Virus record (IMG/VR): IMGVR_UViG_3300037586_005524
Coordinates: 19,221 to 83,220 of that record
Source of the DNA: a virus
Length of the DNA stretch: 64,000 nt
Reading direction: 5' to 3' (one strand)
This document shows positions 10,201-19,723 of this stretch, in pieces (the first letter of the stretch is position 1; each line of letters opens with the position of its first letter). The notes beneath the pieces were generated by a model. That model did not search any database. It had not been told where the DNA came from and saw nothing but the letters and a program-made list of their open reading frames with translations. A program made the position numbers and the translations under genes.

Positions 10201-13200
10201 AATTCAAGAGGGAGGTCATTGTGAACAGAAGGGTCGAGTTCAAAAGCCTTAGAATTCATAACATCATCATATTCGGACTGGGCCCTGGTCTTGACGTGGG
10301 CGGACCAGTGGTCTTTGACGCACTGGGCATCGCATGCGGTGCCGATGGTATACATTCCATACCATTTTTTATATTCGTCGTATACCAACGCCATGGCGGG
10401 AGTGAGCTGCTCTTTGAGGTTGTTGTCGGGGTAGTTGGGGTGGGCCGGCGTCTCAATCTCGCCTGGTGACATGCCGGCATAAGGGAACGCGAGCCAGCCC
10501 ATGATTGTGGTAAGTTTGCTCAGGGCAATTGCTTTTTTTTCATCAAGACTTGTTGGTGTTATTTTTATTATGGGATCTTCTATCTTTGTGTGTTGGTGCG
10601 CACGGATATAAGGTTGCAATATAAAACCGCCATTTGGGCCTATTTTTGAAATAGCAGAGAGAGTAGATGCAACGGTATCTGTACCTAGGTATTCAATGTC
10701 GACGTAGCGATTTGTGCCGGCGTCTCCGTGGCCGGTGAAGAAGGCGTTGATTATAGAGAGGGGCGCCGACATTCCCCCGAAAGCGGCATCAAACTCCAAC
10801 CACTCGCCCCCGTACCACGTGTCGGTAATGTATGCCTTGGCATTGGTGCGGTACCTGTTCATGAAATGTGAGTATAATCTTGGTTTGGTTAGGAAATGAG
10901 GATTTGGAGGTTGCCAGGCGTCGGAATCTTTATTCGTGTTATAATTTGGATCTATTTCGGCTATCTGCGGCATTAAATTAAAAATATTATCGTTGGGATC
11001 TGGGGATTGAACGTCCCCAACAAAGAAATCGTCAGTATTGTCCGACCCGCCAAAAAAGCTTTTCTCTTGACCCTCCCTGTATCCATAATCTCTATCCAGG
11101 TGGCGCCAAAGAAAAGAAGACAAAAAAGAATGTTTCCAACTTTTTATATCTATATCTAATCTAGCTTCAAACTCTTTTTCCATAAAATCGCTAACTGAGA
11201 TTATTTGTTCTTTGAGCAAATATTTTATACCACTTAAACTATAAGGATTGCGATCATATTCATATGGTTCCTCAGTTAGCGGATCTAATAATTTATATCC
11301 TCGTTTAGTTGCTTCCTTTATTTTTGCCCTTAATATCTTGTTGGCATAATAAACAACATGTGATTGGAACTTTGGCTCAAAATCGGCGCCATCTTTAGGA
11401 GCTATTACTTTTGTTGCCGGTTCATCGATAAATACATTTCTACTAAAGGGCCATGGCGTGCCACCAATTGGATTACTTATACGCTGTGGCCCAGCTTTTT
11501 CGTTAGGTGTCTGAAAATTTTCTTTTTCATCTCCAGTTGTGGTCTTGAACGTTTTTTGATAATCTAACATAGCCAGTTCATGTACCATATTAGAAACAAT
11601 AAGATTTATAATTGTTTCTGATTTGAGCACATCTTTTACTTTGAACATGGTAGAAACAGGCAAAAGACGGAGAAAAGTTTCAACAGTATATAAACGAGCT
11701 AATATATAAATTATACCTTCTGCTATTGAGCGCGAAAGATTGGGAGTGTCATTATCTATATCTGGTTCTTCTTCGCACTCAAGGGCCTCATTTCTTTCGC
11801 GAATATTTTGTTTTAGTTCTTCTATTTTTAAAAGAGAAACCTGTTTTATATCACACAGATCATCGGCGGGGAATATTTCTCTAGGAAAAAGGCCGGCAAA
11901 AAACTTTCTAAACATTTCTTTACCATCAGGATGAAAGGTTGGAGATCTCCGAAATGCATCAAGCAAATGATTTCCTAAATCTCGTGTTATAATATTAAAC
12001 ATTTTTTCTAAGCTTTTCTCCGTATCTTGCCCAAAATACATCCCGGGATAGAACTTTTTATTTAATACATTAAAAAATTCTTGTTCTAGCGGAGAATGGA
12101 ACCAATTATCTGAAGCGAGGGCTGCTTCGTCGATGCCAGACTGTTTGGCCTGCTCTGTTGGGCTCATCGCCCACCAGCCGCGTTTTATTTTTCCTTCTTT
12201 TATTTTTGCAGCGTTTTCAGTATATAAATATAAATATTTTCTTATTTGAGCTTCAAGATTATCAAACCATGGCGCGCCATTGTGTAAAATATTATAAAAA
12301 AAGAACCGATCTTTACCTACCCAATAGTCAGTTTCAATTATTTGTTTTCCGGGGTCAGCAACAGAAAGATAATATTCTAGCTTATCGTCAGTCGCGTACA
12401 CGGCGAGAGGGTTGGATGGATCGCTCCAGAGGAATCTTCGCTTTGGACTTTTTAATATAAAATTACTAAGGAGGTTATCAATGCTATAACCCGGGAGCCA
12501 TTGGAAAGGGGCGTTAAATGATTCTCGTATTATTGGTAAAAGGGCGCGGTCTGGTATATTTCCTGGGGTTTGCTTTTGGTTTTGCCAGGGTGTGTCGGAT
12601 TCGAAATTCGTGAGGCCGTCAAGTGGCGGAAAGCCAGATGGGTAGCCTGTTAGAAGTTTATTATGAAATATAAATATTTCACTTTTAAACCCAGGCTCAA
12701 TTGTTCTTAAATTTTGATCAATTAATGTATTGTTTATCAGATTCGTTGGATAGATGTCATGTGGAATTCTATCCGGGTTGCCACAATCATCTGCAGCTAG
12801 GGGCGACTCTGGATTGTACGCTTTGTCAAGTAAATTAAGAAGCTTTTCTATCCTGTCAAGTTTTGCTCTGTTGCAAACATTTTCAACTTGTTCTTTTGTT
12901 GCATGGCCATCCAATAACTCTCCGCAAAGTTCATGCACGTATGGTGGGATTTCACATTCACTATAAAGCTGCGTTGGTAATTTTTTTTGTATCTCTTCAC
13001 AATATGCAGGATCAATAACGCCTTCAAAACTCTTATGAAAAAATTCCTTAATCTTTTTATAAGAAAGAGTTTCATCATTCCCTTTTAATTGAGAATAGAG
13101 ATTTTCAAATGATGTCATTAATAAATTTTTAATAATCTTTGATACAGTGAGTGTCGCCTCGCCATTGTTAAAAAGTGCACAAAGTTCTGCTTGCGAAAGC

Positions 13201-16200
13201 ATGCTTTCCAAGGCTTCCATTAGGCCTAAAATATTATTAGCTAGATCAGGCTCTGTTAAGTCAACTCCTTGGGCGCTAAGTTTTTTGGCCAAATTTCTTG
13301 CGGCGGCGCCCGGTGTTAAATCCATTAAATCATCAAAACTTGCTTTTCCAGGAATGCGATTTTTATTTCCCGGGTCTTTCGGGTCAAGGCCATCCCAGAG
13401 AAAATTCTTGAGGGCTTGGCACGCTAGAATAACTTCATTTAAGGTTTTCTTAACAAAATATAATATTGCTGCGTGAGCTATTTGTGCACCAATGGCGCGC
13501 ATCACTTCATCTGCCTGTGAGCCAAATGTGGTGGTCTTGTCTCTCGGGCGTTCTACTGCTTCTTCTTCTTTGTATTTCCGCTGCCGTTTTGCTTCATCTT
13601 CTTTTTTGGCCACTTCTTCTGGGGTTGGATTAACTGATTTTCTTATGGGATCGACGATTAAAGATTGAATTAAGTCAATAGCATTCGCACTATAACTTAT
13701 TATATTTCTGCAAAGTTCCTTTTTAAAATTGGGATCAGTCATTTTCATTATTGATTTAGATATATCGCTCGCAGCTTCTGCCACTTCAGCATTAGTTACG
13801 CCCCCATATGATGAGGGCATATATGTTCCAGCGCTTCCTTCTACATAATTTGCATATGACGAATCCATTTCAACTTGACGTCTTCGGCCGATGGTATTGG
13901 CGATTTGTGTGTCTATTGCTTTTACATCTTTCGAAAGATTCTTCTCTTCTGGTGAGCCAGGTGTCGCGTTTTTAAGCTCGGATTCAACAACAACCTTTCT
14001 AGCAGTCAGTTCTTCAATTTGTGTGTTATATCTGTCTCTTTCGGACATAAGTTGTTGAAATTCTGCGTTTTGTACTCTTTTTTGTGCTTTGATTGTCTTA
14101 GCAGCATTGGCTACTTCTGTTGCAACTTGTGCAGTAGATTCTGCAATTAATTTGGTCAAAGTGCCGTCTTTGCTTATATTATCAAAAAAGTTGTCAGCAC
14201 CCATTTCTTTCATTGCATATCTACAAGCTATTTCAAGCCACTCGTTTGGATCTAGCCAACATTTTATTGCTTGTTTTACTAAAGTTTTAACGTCTGCCTG
14301 ACTTAAGACTCTCGTGAAAATCGAACTTACGGGGTTGGGCCCATCTTCGATCCGTAATCGATCTCTTGTTTCAGGCAAAGTTCGCCAAAAATCATCGGCC
14401 ACGTTGCGTACCCACTTTCGACTATAATGGGTATAATTTTCAGCCCAAGTTGGATCATTGGTCATTGCATTCGCGCTCATTCTTGATTTGTGTGATGCAA
14501 GTGGTCCATGATTGTTAGTTATATACTGTTCCTGGGCCTTTTTGGTTCCTTCAGGATGATCATGAAGAAACTTATGAGTATGCTGAATAGGTCCAATATA
14601 TTTTTCAATAAAACTAAGAAGATCCAACTTTGTCCTGGCTGTTTCTGGGTCTATGTTAAAATCTACTTTAGGGTTGCGGCTGGCGCGGTCATCAACTACA
14701 TCAAAACTATTTCCTTTGTGCATTGTAGATATAAAATATAATGTTCTTTCTGTGTCGGTCACAGTTCTGCGTAGTGTGCGCCGGAAGTCTTGAAAAGCGG
14801 GCTCTAAAGAAGCATTGAAGCCTCCTCCAAGGATTCTTGAATGTTCAACTTCACCCAGTCTTTGTATGCCAATTAAGCCAGGGGCCGTGCTATCTTCATT
14901 AAACTTAGTTTTCGGAGCGTATTCCCGTACATATGCAATATCCCAATCGGGTGCTGGGCCGTGAATTTTTTCTAGTTTTTTGTTTGATTTAGTAATGCCA
15001 ATTTCAATTAAGTTCTTATCTTTGCCCCATGTTTCTGGATATTTTGCCCACTCTTCTTGTGCTTCTGAGGTTGGCCTATCCCCGGAGAAAAATCCACTGG
15101 GGACTCCTTGGCCGCCGCCGGCGGTGGCATCTTTTAATAAAGTTTTTAGTGCTTCTCTGAAGTCCTCTATCTGGTCTGCTTCGTTATCAAGCGATATCGT
15201 GTCCCAGCTGCCAAGTGCTGTTCCTTTTGGCGCCGGAGTTGGGCCAATTTCAAGTGGCGGTATAGACTCCTTTTGGGCTTGCTGATATACCTTTAATGTT
15301 TTTGCTATTTCATCAAGATCGTCATCGATTGATCCAACTTTCATAATTATTGCCCTATCAGGCGCTAAAACTTCTAGATTGGCACCAGGATCCGCGTCCT
15401 GAAGAAGGAGCAGTGTGGCTGGTTTACTTATCCCAATAAGAAAAGTTAAGCCTGGGTTGAACATACTTTGGTTGTCTTCTATGTCCTCTATTTCGGCATT
15501 AATAGAAGCCAATTCAGCTTCTTGGAGACTATCTGGTGGCGGTGGCTGCGGTATTGCGTCTCTTTGTGCTTTAAGTTCTGCAAGTTTTTGTTTGTCTGCA
15601 GGCGCGTGAGCATCCTTTCTAGTTTCAATTGTATAGCCCCCAAATTCAACATAACCAGCTTTGATAAACTCTTCAACTTTGGGCCCAATCAAATTATAAT
15701 AATCTTCTCGGTTTGTTTGTCCTGGGCCAGTAATGGCGCCTTTGTGGGCTATATTAGCCTTGACAAATCTTCTACCCAACAATTCCAACGCAAGAGGAAG
15801 TGAAGCTTTAACCATATCGAACCAGGTTTCATACCCAATTTCAACACTGCCTTGGGCGAATTGTGCGATTGGATGTAAATTTTTATATGATCTATAATCA
15901 AATGTATAATAGTACCAATCACTATCTTCTAATAATTCAACAAATCCAAATGGCTTATCTTCTAACCCATCAGCCCCAACTGGTTCGACATCATGGATAT
16001 CAATAGCATGCTGTGTTGCTAAGTGTATAAAACTTTCTGGTACTAGTGCTTTGGTGCGTATATTTGAGTCGACTGTGACACTCTGCGGTGCTGGCGAGGC
16101 CTGCGTCATGGCGTAGAGACGGTCGCCGCCGATGATCGGTCCGCGCTTGGCGTCGTCTTCGTCCGCGGTGTAGAGATCCACCATTGCGTCGAATGGGTTG

Positions 16201-16328
16201 GTGGCGCCCTTTTTACCAAAGGTTTCCGCCGCGCCCTCACCAGTCCATAAATCATCGGTAGACCACTTTTCTTTAATTAGATCAATAACTTCTTGATATC
16301 TTTTGCTGCCGAAATAGCCTTCTTTCAC
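7206..16328 (-). CDS. Giant virion/baseplate-region protein of unknown function (3040 aa)
   Basis: An uninterrupted 3040-codon frame, about one seventh of the window. It begins with GTG preceded by TAGGAGAAAGAA, a strong ribosome site. I recognise no catalytic motif. The sequence is mostly acidic and polar with many Trp and Tyr, a coiled-coil-like stretch near residues 755-830 (KVVVESELK...DTQIANTIGRRRQVE) and a Cys-containing segment near residues 1130-1180. It sits between the putative hub/spike genes and the gp25/gp6 genes, so a baseplate or tail structural role is the natural inference. A tape-measure role is less likely because long regular helices are not evident. Codon use is patchy, with GC-rich blocks inside an AT-rich gene. 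Confidence 0.75.
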   Translation of the reverse strand: MKEGYFGSKRYQEVIDLIKEKWSTDDLWTGEGAAETFGKKGATNPFDAMVDLYTADEDDAKRGPIIGGDRLYAMTQASPAPQSVTVDSNIRTKALVPESFIHLATQHAIDIHDVEPVGADGLEDKPFGFVELLEDSDWYYYTFDYRSYKNLHPIAQFAQGSVEIGYETWFDMVKASLPLALELLGRRFVKANIAHKGAITGPGQTNREDYYNLIGPKVEEFIKAGYVEFGGYTIETRKDAHAPADKQKLAELKAQRDAIPQPPPPDSLQEAELASINAEIEDIEDNQSMFNPGLTFLIGISKPATLLLLQDADPGANLEVLAPDRAIIMKVGSIDDDLDEIAKTLKVYQQAQKESIPPLEIGPTPAPKGTALGSWDTISLDNEADQIEDFREALKTLLKDATAGGGQGVPSGFFSGDRPTSEAQEEWAKYPETWGKDKNLIEIGITKSNKKLEKIHGPAPDWDIAYVREYAPKTKFNEDSTAPGLIGIQRLGEVEHSRILGGGFNASLEPAFQDFRRTLRRTVTDTERTLYFISTMHKGNSFDVVDDRASRNPKVDFNIDPETARTKLDLLSFIEKYIGPIQHTHKFLHDHPEGTKKAQEQYITNNHGPLASHKSRMSANAMTNDPTWAENYTHYSRKWVRNVADDFWRTLPETRDRLRIEDGPNPVSSIFTRVLSQADVKTLVKQAIKCWLDPNEWLEIACRYAMKEMGADNFFDNISKDGTLTKLIAESTAQVATEVANAAKTIKAQKRVQNAEFQQLMSERDRYNTQIEELTARKVVVESELKNATPGSPEEKNLSKDVKAIDTQIANTIGRRRQVEMDSSYANYVEGSAGTYMPSSYGGVTNAEVAEAASDISKSIMKMTDPNFKKELCRNIISYSANAIDLIQSLIVDPIRKSVNPTPEEVAKKEDEAKRQRKYKEEEAVERPRDKTTTFGSQADEVMRAIGAQIAHAAILYFVKKTLNEVILACQALKNFLWDGLDPKDPGNKNRIPGKASFDDLMDLTPGAAARNLAKKLSAQGVDLTEPDLANNILGLMEALESMLSQAELCALFNNGEATLTVSKIIKNLLMTSFENLYSQLKGNDETLSYKKIKEFFHKSFEGVIDPAYCEEIQKKLPTQLYSECEIPPYVHELCGELLDGHATKEQVENVCNRAKLDRIEKLLNLLDKAYNPESPLAADDCGNPDRIPHDIYPTNLINNTLIDQNLRTIEPGFKSEIFIFHNKLLTGYPSGFPPLDGLTNFESDTPWQNQKQTPGNIPDRALLPIIRESFNAPFQWLPGYSIDNLLSNFILKSPKRRFLWSDPSNPLAVYATDDKLEYYLSVADPGKQIIETDYWVGKDRFFFYNILHNGAPWFDNLEAQIRKYLYLYTENAAKIKEGKIKRGWWAMSPTEQAKQSGIDEAALASDNWFHSPLEQEFFNVLNKKFYPGMYFGQDTEKSLEKMFNIITRDLGNHLLDAFRRSPTFHPDGKEMFRKFFAGLFPREIFPADDLCDIKQVSLLKIEELKQNIRERNEALECEEEPDIDNDTPNLSRSIAEGIIYILARLYTVETFLRLLPVSTMFKVKDVLKSETIINLIVSNMVHELAMLDYQKTFKTTTGDEKENFQTPNEKAGPQRISNPIGGTPWPFSRNVFIDEPATKVIAPKDGADFEPKFQSHVVYYANKILRAKIKEATKRGYKLLDPLTEEPYEYDRNPYSLSGIKYLLKEQIISVSDFMEKEFEARLDIDIKSWKHSFLSSFLWRHLDRDYGYREGQEKSFFGGSDNTDDFFVGDVQSPDPNDNIFNLMPQIAEIDPNYNTNKDSDAWQPPNPHFLTKPRLYSHFMNRYRTNAKAYITDTWYGGEWLEFDAAFGGMSAPLSIINAFFTGHGDAGTNRYVDIEYLGTDTVASTLSAISKIGPNGGFILQPYIRAHQHTKIEDPIIKITPTSLDEKKAIALSKLTTIMGWLAFPYAGMSPGEIETPAHPNYPDNNLKEQLTPAMALVYDEYKKWYGMYTIGTACDAQCVKDHWSAHVKTRAQSEYDDVMNSKAFELDPSVHNDLPLEFGNIWHTPDNLDEKPGAYININQWREAMTADSFGVAKYKNSVQASEPHTNYFDPWMYGLRLVYVLPLRYDYAPVYSGVGPPAIQIDPSTGDTIYLGLEKEPVKRKLNSDDTNKTVKIDLDKLLLPFNTSINGPIEGPNLLNKKAYILYEKLRKAELDTGTYMFVEYESALTTLKEGADISPPIIEIPLMEVELPVGGLNFAETGALHSFYESQAKEQGKSDQDAKTIADGFVKLAQDTKAVPLGYFSYQDSIEDEFPLNKLLGLMTETSDFEKLFGRIFPIDNYKTLISLYVLMQTFELDEYTKTTQAEYDTGNKDSNGLPVYDTETELKGGMFPETKGMLRSLFYSNTQAADPLKGGAEAASQEQTSQTEDTGEDSWWNKFQTLMLGSPPSYSQIFAMTPLGIMKGMVQATDPGWKKCNPFFMTPWTPAGFTMCMLEKYLGDTMSGIWFGNKAPDQLKAAEVKACDSAVDEDPTISKEEYTADEKMFDMLMKSYNIMEDDRNWILRQKYKARNSNSTAFPRDNPGASFDWAYQYRKFSDTALFDTLIAAEKAGEATSDMNLEVIFSTLREYYDTLIEVEGHAFDYIEKYKRVISDLTKNEDYYINNAWVADSMILPGSSQGFLDILYFNCESVNSSPFPVSDTLVDLCDNKATFELARKQILILEGFYNDVLSAGGQQTIPGPSYLPSLSNFQWCIDEACDTWEPVLSRVTFLGEEVSIFEKGDKKLEIQKKLEEITKDSPVVAWVIKFPYTNEDYEGTNCKGNWHHPSAQTREYFRPNFLDGNTLSFVVGQPDGPKHFYEATCDKTLGYIKWKKDDPDSNVHGSTSTKIAVKDMGSSWVYGENTTSAGSGWAFSVDHGSCGELNYLAGSIKKSIEEFITQNNLQDIVTIQWVDRNAEDAGGEWFDGKPLPNRNRGGVELHITGLLTAPAGTLITESGLSPAEIAQIGEKYVAAGGDIDDLDVAFMEGNWNRQIAVTHGLDTKIWDPYDVLGTDALC

Positions 16329-16337
16329 TTCTTTCTC

Positions 16338-17414
16338 CTAATTTGTATTGTTATATTTGCTCTTGATGTAGCACTTTGGATTTTGTGGGTTAAGATATTT
16401 TGACTCGATTTTTCGAATATTCTTTGTGTGCCTCTTATAAGAAACAAATACTGTTGTCCCAATACCATTGCTAGCATCACAGCCACTATTTATATTTCGT
16501 GCGTCTTCTCGTACCGGAGTATATGGACATGCTGGCGGGTGCCCATGATTAGAATAATGGTCTAAAAATTGAACCAGATAATTAACTAATTTTTGATTTG
16601 TTGACATGATTTGTCTTATTTCATAAGAAATTTCGCGCAAGCATCCTTCCAAATTATCGCCTTTCACTAAAGGTTGCATGGTCGCACCTCTTTTCAAAAA
16701 TTTGTTTTCGCCGTCGCCGAGCTTTTCTGTCACTGTGGCGTTCTCTGGGTCTATGGCGATCAAATCAATTCCTTTGGCTGTGATGACTTCGCCATATGAG
16801 TTAACTTTATCGGGTCCGGTTATTAATTTAATTCCCTCATTTCCTATAATTCTTATTGCATCGGCTTTGATACCAATTCCAGACATATTAATAGATGGTT
16901 TGACTTTTCCTTCGGGAATCCCACGAAGCTTGGTGAGGCCAAAATTATCATCAATATCTGTTTTTTGACTAATATAAATTCTAGCTGCATCAGTTGCAAA
17001 TTTTACAGGCGCGGGGTTTTGCTTGTCTTCTTTCGGGGCATATGGAACTAGCATCGGATCGACCATCATGGAGCTTTCCGTATCGCCTTCGCCGGCATAC
17101 TTAAATTTTTCTATTGGCGTTGGGTGCATTCTTCCGACTACAAGATCAATCATTCCACATTGTGTGTCGCCTTTACCGCCATACCCTGAATATATCCCAC
17201 CTGGTCTATCTCGGCCTAGGACAATATAACTATTGTTTTTTCCAGGAATTACTGTTTCACAATCTGCCTTCACAAAATGAGGTATTGGTTCTCTAATATT
17301 TCCACAATTTAGGCCGGGGACTTTTTTAGTCTTTGACTGGTTCGTTTTGGCCTTTTGGAGATCCTTGGAGTCCATGCCGCTTTGGTTTATTGCTGGTACA
17401 TCGCCATTTGCCAT
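16338..17414 (-). CDS. Baseplate spike-like structural protein
   Basis: A 358-residue protein. The middle (IKADAIRIIGNEGIKLITG ... EVITAKGIDLIAID) has repeating short strands like those of phage baseplate spike or puncturing-device beta-prisms. The next part (TMQPLVKGDNLEGCLREISYEI ... YLVQFLDHYSNHGHP) joins a helix to a His-rich turn. Cys residues near the N-terminus (LNCGNI, DCETVI) and the HGHPP segment could bind metal, as tip proteins sometimes do. TGGAGAAAA precedes the ATG. It lies one base after the 667-aa gene and nine bases before the giant gene. Spike function is inferred from composition and position, not from a firm family match. Confidence 0.6.
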   Translation of the reverse strand: MANGDVPAINQSGMDSKDLQKAKTNQSKTKKVPGLNCGNIREPIPHFVKADCETVIPGKNNSYIVLGRDRPGGIYSGYGGKGDTQCGMIDLVVGRMHPTPIEKFKYAGEGDTESSMMVDPMLVPYAPKEDKQNPAPVKFATDAARIYISQKTDIDDNFGLTKLRGIPEGKVKPSINMSGIGIKADAIRIIGNEGIKLITGPDKVNSYGEVITAKGIDLIAIDPENATVTEKLGDGENKFLKRGATMQPLVKGDNLEGCLREISYEIRQIMSTNQKLVNYLVQFLDHYSNHGHPPACPYTPVREDARNINSGCDASNGIGTTVFVSYKRHTKNIRKIESKYLNPQNPKCYIKSKYNNTN

Positions 17415-17415
17415 T

Positions 17416-19419
17416 TTATGTTTTCTCCATATAAGATGTTGCTTTAAACCACATTTTTTGTCCTTTTTCTAAATATTTATTTAAGGAAACGTCACCAAAA
17501 ACTGGTATTTTTGTTGGGCCATGACCTTTGCCCTTGTGAAGCTTTGGTATTGTTTCGGCTGCCGCGGCTAAAGTAATATACCAAGATTCTAAATGGCCAA
17601 AACCGAGTTGGCGCGTAAGAAGATAGTGTTCTAAAAATGGGCTGCTATCTGTTCCCCATCTAGAATAAGAAACTATTCCAGATATTGCAGAATTACCTTT
17701 ACTTTTTAAACCGTTTTTCCAAAATATTTCTGGTTTATTATATTTTTCGATTGGAAGAGGCCCTATTTTCCCCCATGGGAATCCGGGTTCAATATTGTGC
17801 CTATTCCCCCTTTTTTTAATAAAATGGCTGGTTGGATAGATATCCACGCCGCCTCCGGCGGCAGGAAAATTCCAAGCTAAAATATGTTTATGCCATGTAG
17901 GCTTCTTATACCCCCAGGAATATGTTGATCTCGGAGGCGTGTTGACAATACTTGACACCAATTCATATAAAGCCGCAGCCTGGTCAAGTGTCGGCAAAAA
18001 ATAATGCCCAGTAGGAGACCAAGTTATTCGACCTGACCAAAAATTATTATTTGAAATATCTAAAACTGGGGTATTCTGATTTGCATTTGGTCCTGTTCGC
18101 AGCCCGGGCGTTCCAAAAGGACCTAGTATAAATGGGAAAGAATTATCTGGTAATCTTTTGTCTGTAATCCAATTATGTAATTTATTTTTAAAATTAGAAA
18201 ATTTTTGACTTTTATTAATTTCTTTTATTGGCTTATGCGAAGCCCAAGTAGAGCTAGGTCCAAAAAAATGACGTCCATCAAATGGCGAAGAAACCATACA
18301 ACCAACAGAGGTACTAGAAAAAGTATTCTTTTCATTTATAACAAGGCCATATGGTACATTAACTCGAATTGTACAAAGTCTATGTTTATGGCCGTTCTTA
18401 TAATTTTCAAGACCAACATGAGAACCATCTAAAATAGAATTCATAGAAATTGTATAATGCATGGTAGGATTTGTGTGTATTTTTTTATATGTTTCTATAT
18501 GATTTCGACCAGATTCTCTTATTATAAAAAGTTTTGTTTCTTTTCTTTGTTTGATTTCTAAATCTGGAGGTAAGAAAAATAATTTATTTCCTGGTCTGTG
18601 TTGAATATATTTAAAATCAGAAAGCTCATCAGCCATGTCTTCGACATTTTTAATTATTGAAGATCCTGGAAGGATATCGTAATTTTTCATATTAGGATAA
18701 TCAAGCTCTTTATCAATATAAATTTCTCTGGTGAGGTGTGCCAAACTAGAAACCTCTAGCGTTTCAGCTGTTATTTCTCCTGGGGTAAAATACACATATT
18801 TATCTTCAAAAGGGCTCCCTTTATTTATATTTCCCTTTGCATTCTTATCATAGGCGTCTTGTGGCGAATCTATTGTAGGAAGTGGTATGAGGATTGGTCT
18901 AGTCTTATGAACTGGGCCTATATAAATTGGGTCAGTCCAAGTAGATGTATCCTGCGGGTCTGGCTTGTTTAGCCAGTCAACATAAACTAGCTCTCCCAGA
19001 TGAGGAACGTGTAAACATTCTTCTTTTGCAACAAATCTTGGAAGTGCGATAACGGCGTCTACCTCACCAGGCTCAAGATCCTCTCCTCCAGAATCTCCTG
19101 TTACATGATTAATTAAATATGAGGTGGGTTTTGGAGTGAGCGTAATACCATCAACATACCCATAAACTTTTACTTTTGGTATCATTGGAGTTTGTGTTAT
19201 CCTTCTCATCCGTGATTCGTCAGAAGTAGGATAGTCCCACGTGCTTGTACTGTCTAAACCAAATACGACAGCATAATATGGACCTGCTTGGGCAAGATTA
19301 ATATTAGTTTTATAGTCTTTTAATATTAACTTTACAAGTTCTCTGAAGGGATTGAAATTGCTTACATCAAATTCTCGGCTGGTTGGAAGATTGGTTGTTA
19401 TATTATCAACCATTTCCAT
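17416..19419 (-). CDS. Probable baseplate hub protein with OB-fold-like N-terminal part
   Basis: A 667-residue protein. Residues about 45-190 contain PYYAVVFGLD, KVKVYGYVDG, VIALPRFVAKEE, HVPHLGELVYVDWL and TDPIYIGPVHK, a strand order like the OB-fold domain of gp5/gpV-type hub proteins, where a GE-VYVD strand precedes a PIYIG strand. The remainder is Pro-, Asn- and Trp-rich with no lysozyme motif that I can see. The start codons at 19419 and 19413 both follow GGAA; the ATG overlaps the previous stop by 14 bases. Its place beside the spike-like and wedge genes supports a hub role, which remains an inference. Confidence 0.55.
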   Translation of the reverse strand: MEMVDNITTNLPTSREFDVSNFNPFRELVKLILKDYKTNINLAQAGPYYAVVFGLDSTSTWDYPTSDESRMRRITQTPMIPKVKVYGYVDGITLTPKPTSYLINHVTGDSGGEDLEPGEVDAVIALPRFVAKEECLHVPHLGELVYVDWLNKPDPQDTSTWTDPIYIGPVHKTRPILIPLPTIDSPQDAYDKNAKGNINKGSPFEDKYVYFTPGEITAETLEVSSLAHLTREIYIDKELDYPNMKNYDILPGSSIIKNVEDMADELSDFKYIQHRPGNKLFFLPPDLEIKQRKETKLFIIRESGRNHIETYKKIHTNPTMHYTISMNSILDGSHVGLENYKNGHKHRLCTIRVNVPYGLVINEKNTFSSTSVGCMVSSPFDGRHFFGPSSTWASHKPIKEINKSQKFSNFKNKLHNWITDKRLPDNSFPFILGPFGTPGLRTGPNANQNTPVLDISNNNFWSGRITWSPTGHYFLPTLDQAAALYELVSSIVNTPPRSTYSWGYKKPTWHKHILAWNFPAAGGGVDIYPTSHFIKKRGNRHNIEPGFPWGKIGPLPIEKYNKPEIFWKNGLKSKGNSAISGIVSYSRWGTDSSPFLEHYLLTRQLGFGHLESWYITLAAAAETIPKLHKGKGHGPTKIPVFGDVSLNKYLEKGQKMWFKATSYMEKT

Positions 19420-19723
19420 TTCCTTGAATTAAATCAAATAGTTCATCTTTGTCTTCATTTGAAAGGGAGACGTCTTCCTGTTTAGAAAGTTGTTTGTGGA
19501 GCAAAGCAGTAATCTTTACCAATTGTTCATTAGACCTTTGTAAGGTTTCTACATACTTTGCAGCAATTTGTCCCAGATCTTTATGCGTGTCCGCAGTTGA
19601 TTGTGTCTTTTTTATCTCGATGACTAAATCTGAAAGTAAATTCGCAGTGATCGAGCGATCATTTTTAATGTTTTCTATTGCTTCTTGAATATATTCACTT
19701 ACATGTTTCAGTCCCGATTCCAT
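19406..19723 (-). CDS. Small coiled-coil-like protein
   Basis: 105 residues, highly charged and helical throughout (VSEYIQEAIENIK, IAAKYVETLQRSNEQLVKI, LLHKQLSKQEDVSL), ending in an acidic GNGNG tail. No family recognised. It overlaps the sigma factor gene upstream by 16 bases and the 667-aa gene downstream by 14 bases. The heptad-like spacing of Leu and Ile suggests a coiled coil, so it may be a chaperone or a small tail-assembly factor. That role rests on position alone. Confidence 0.65.
   Translation of the reverse strand: MESGLKHVSEYIQEAIENIKNDRSITANLLSDLVIEIKKTQSTADTHKDLGQIAAKYVETLQRSNEQLVKITALLHKQLSKQEDVSLSNEDKDELFDLIQGNGNG

Noticed and set aside
10059-10469. Plus-strand open frame of 136 codons inside the giant gene
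   Set aside because: It lies wholly opposite a 3040-codon minus-strand frame, has no ribosome site and reads as low-complexity hydrophobic sequence.
7206-16328. Giant protein as a virion RNA polymerase of N4 type
   Set aside because: The length is similar (about 3500 in N4) but no T7-like polymerase motifs (such as the catalytic Asp and the fingers helix Lys/Tyr motif) can be found, and the neighbours are baseplate genes.
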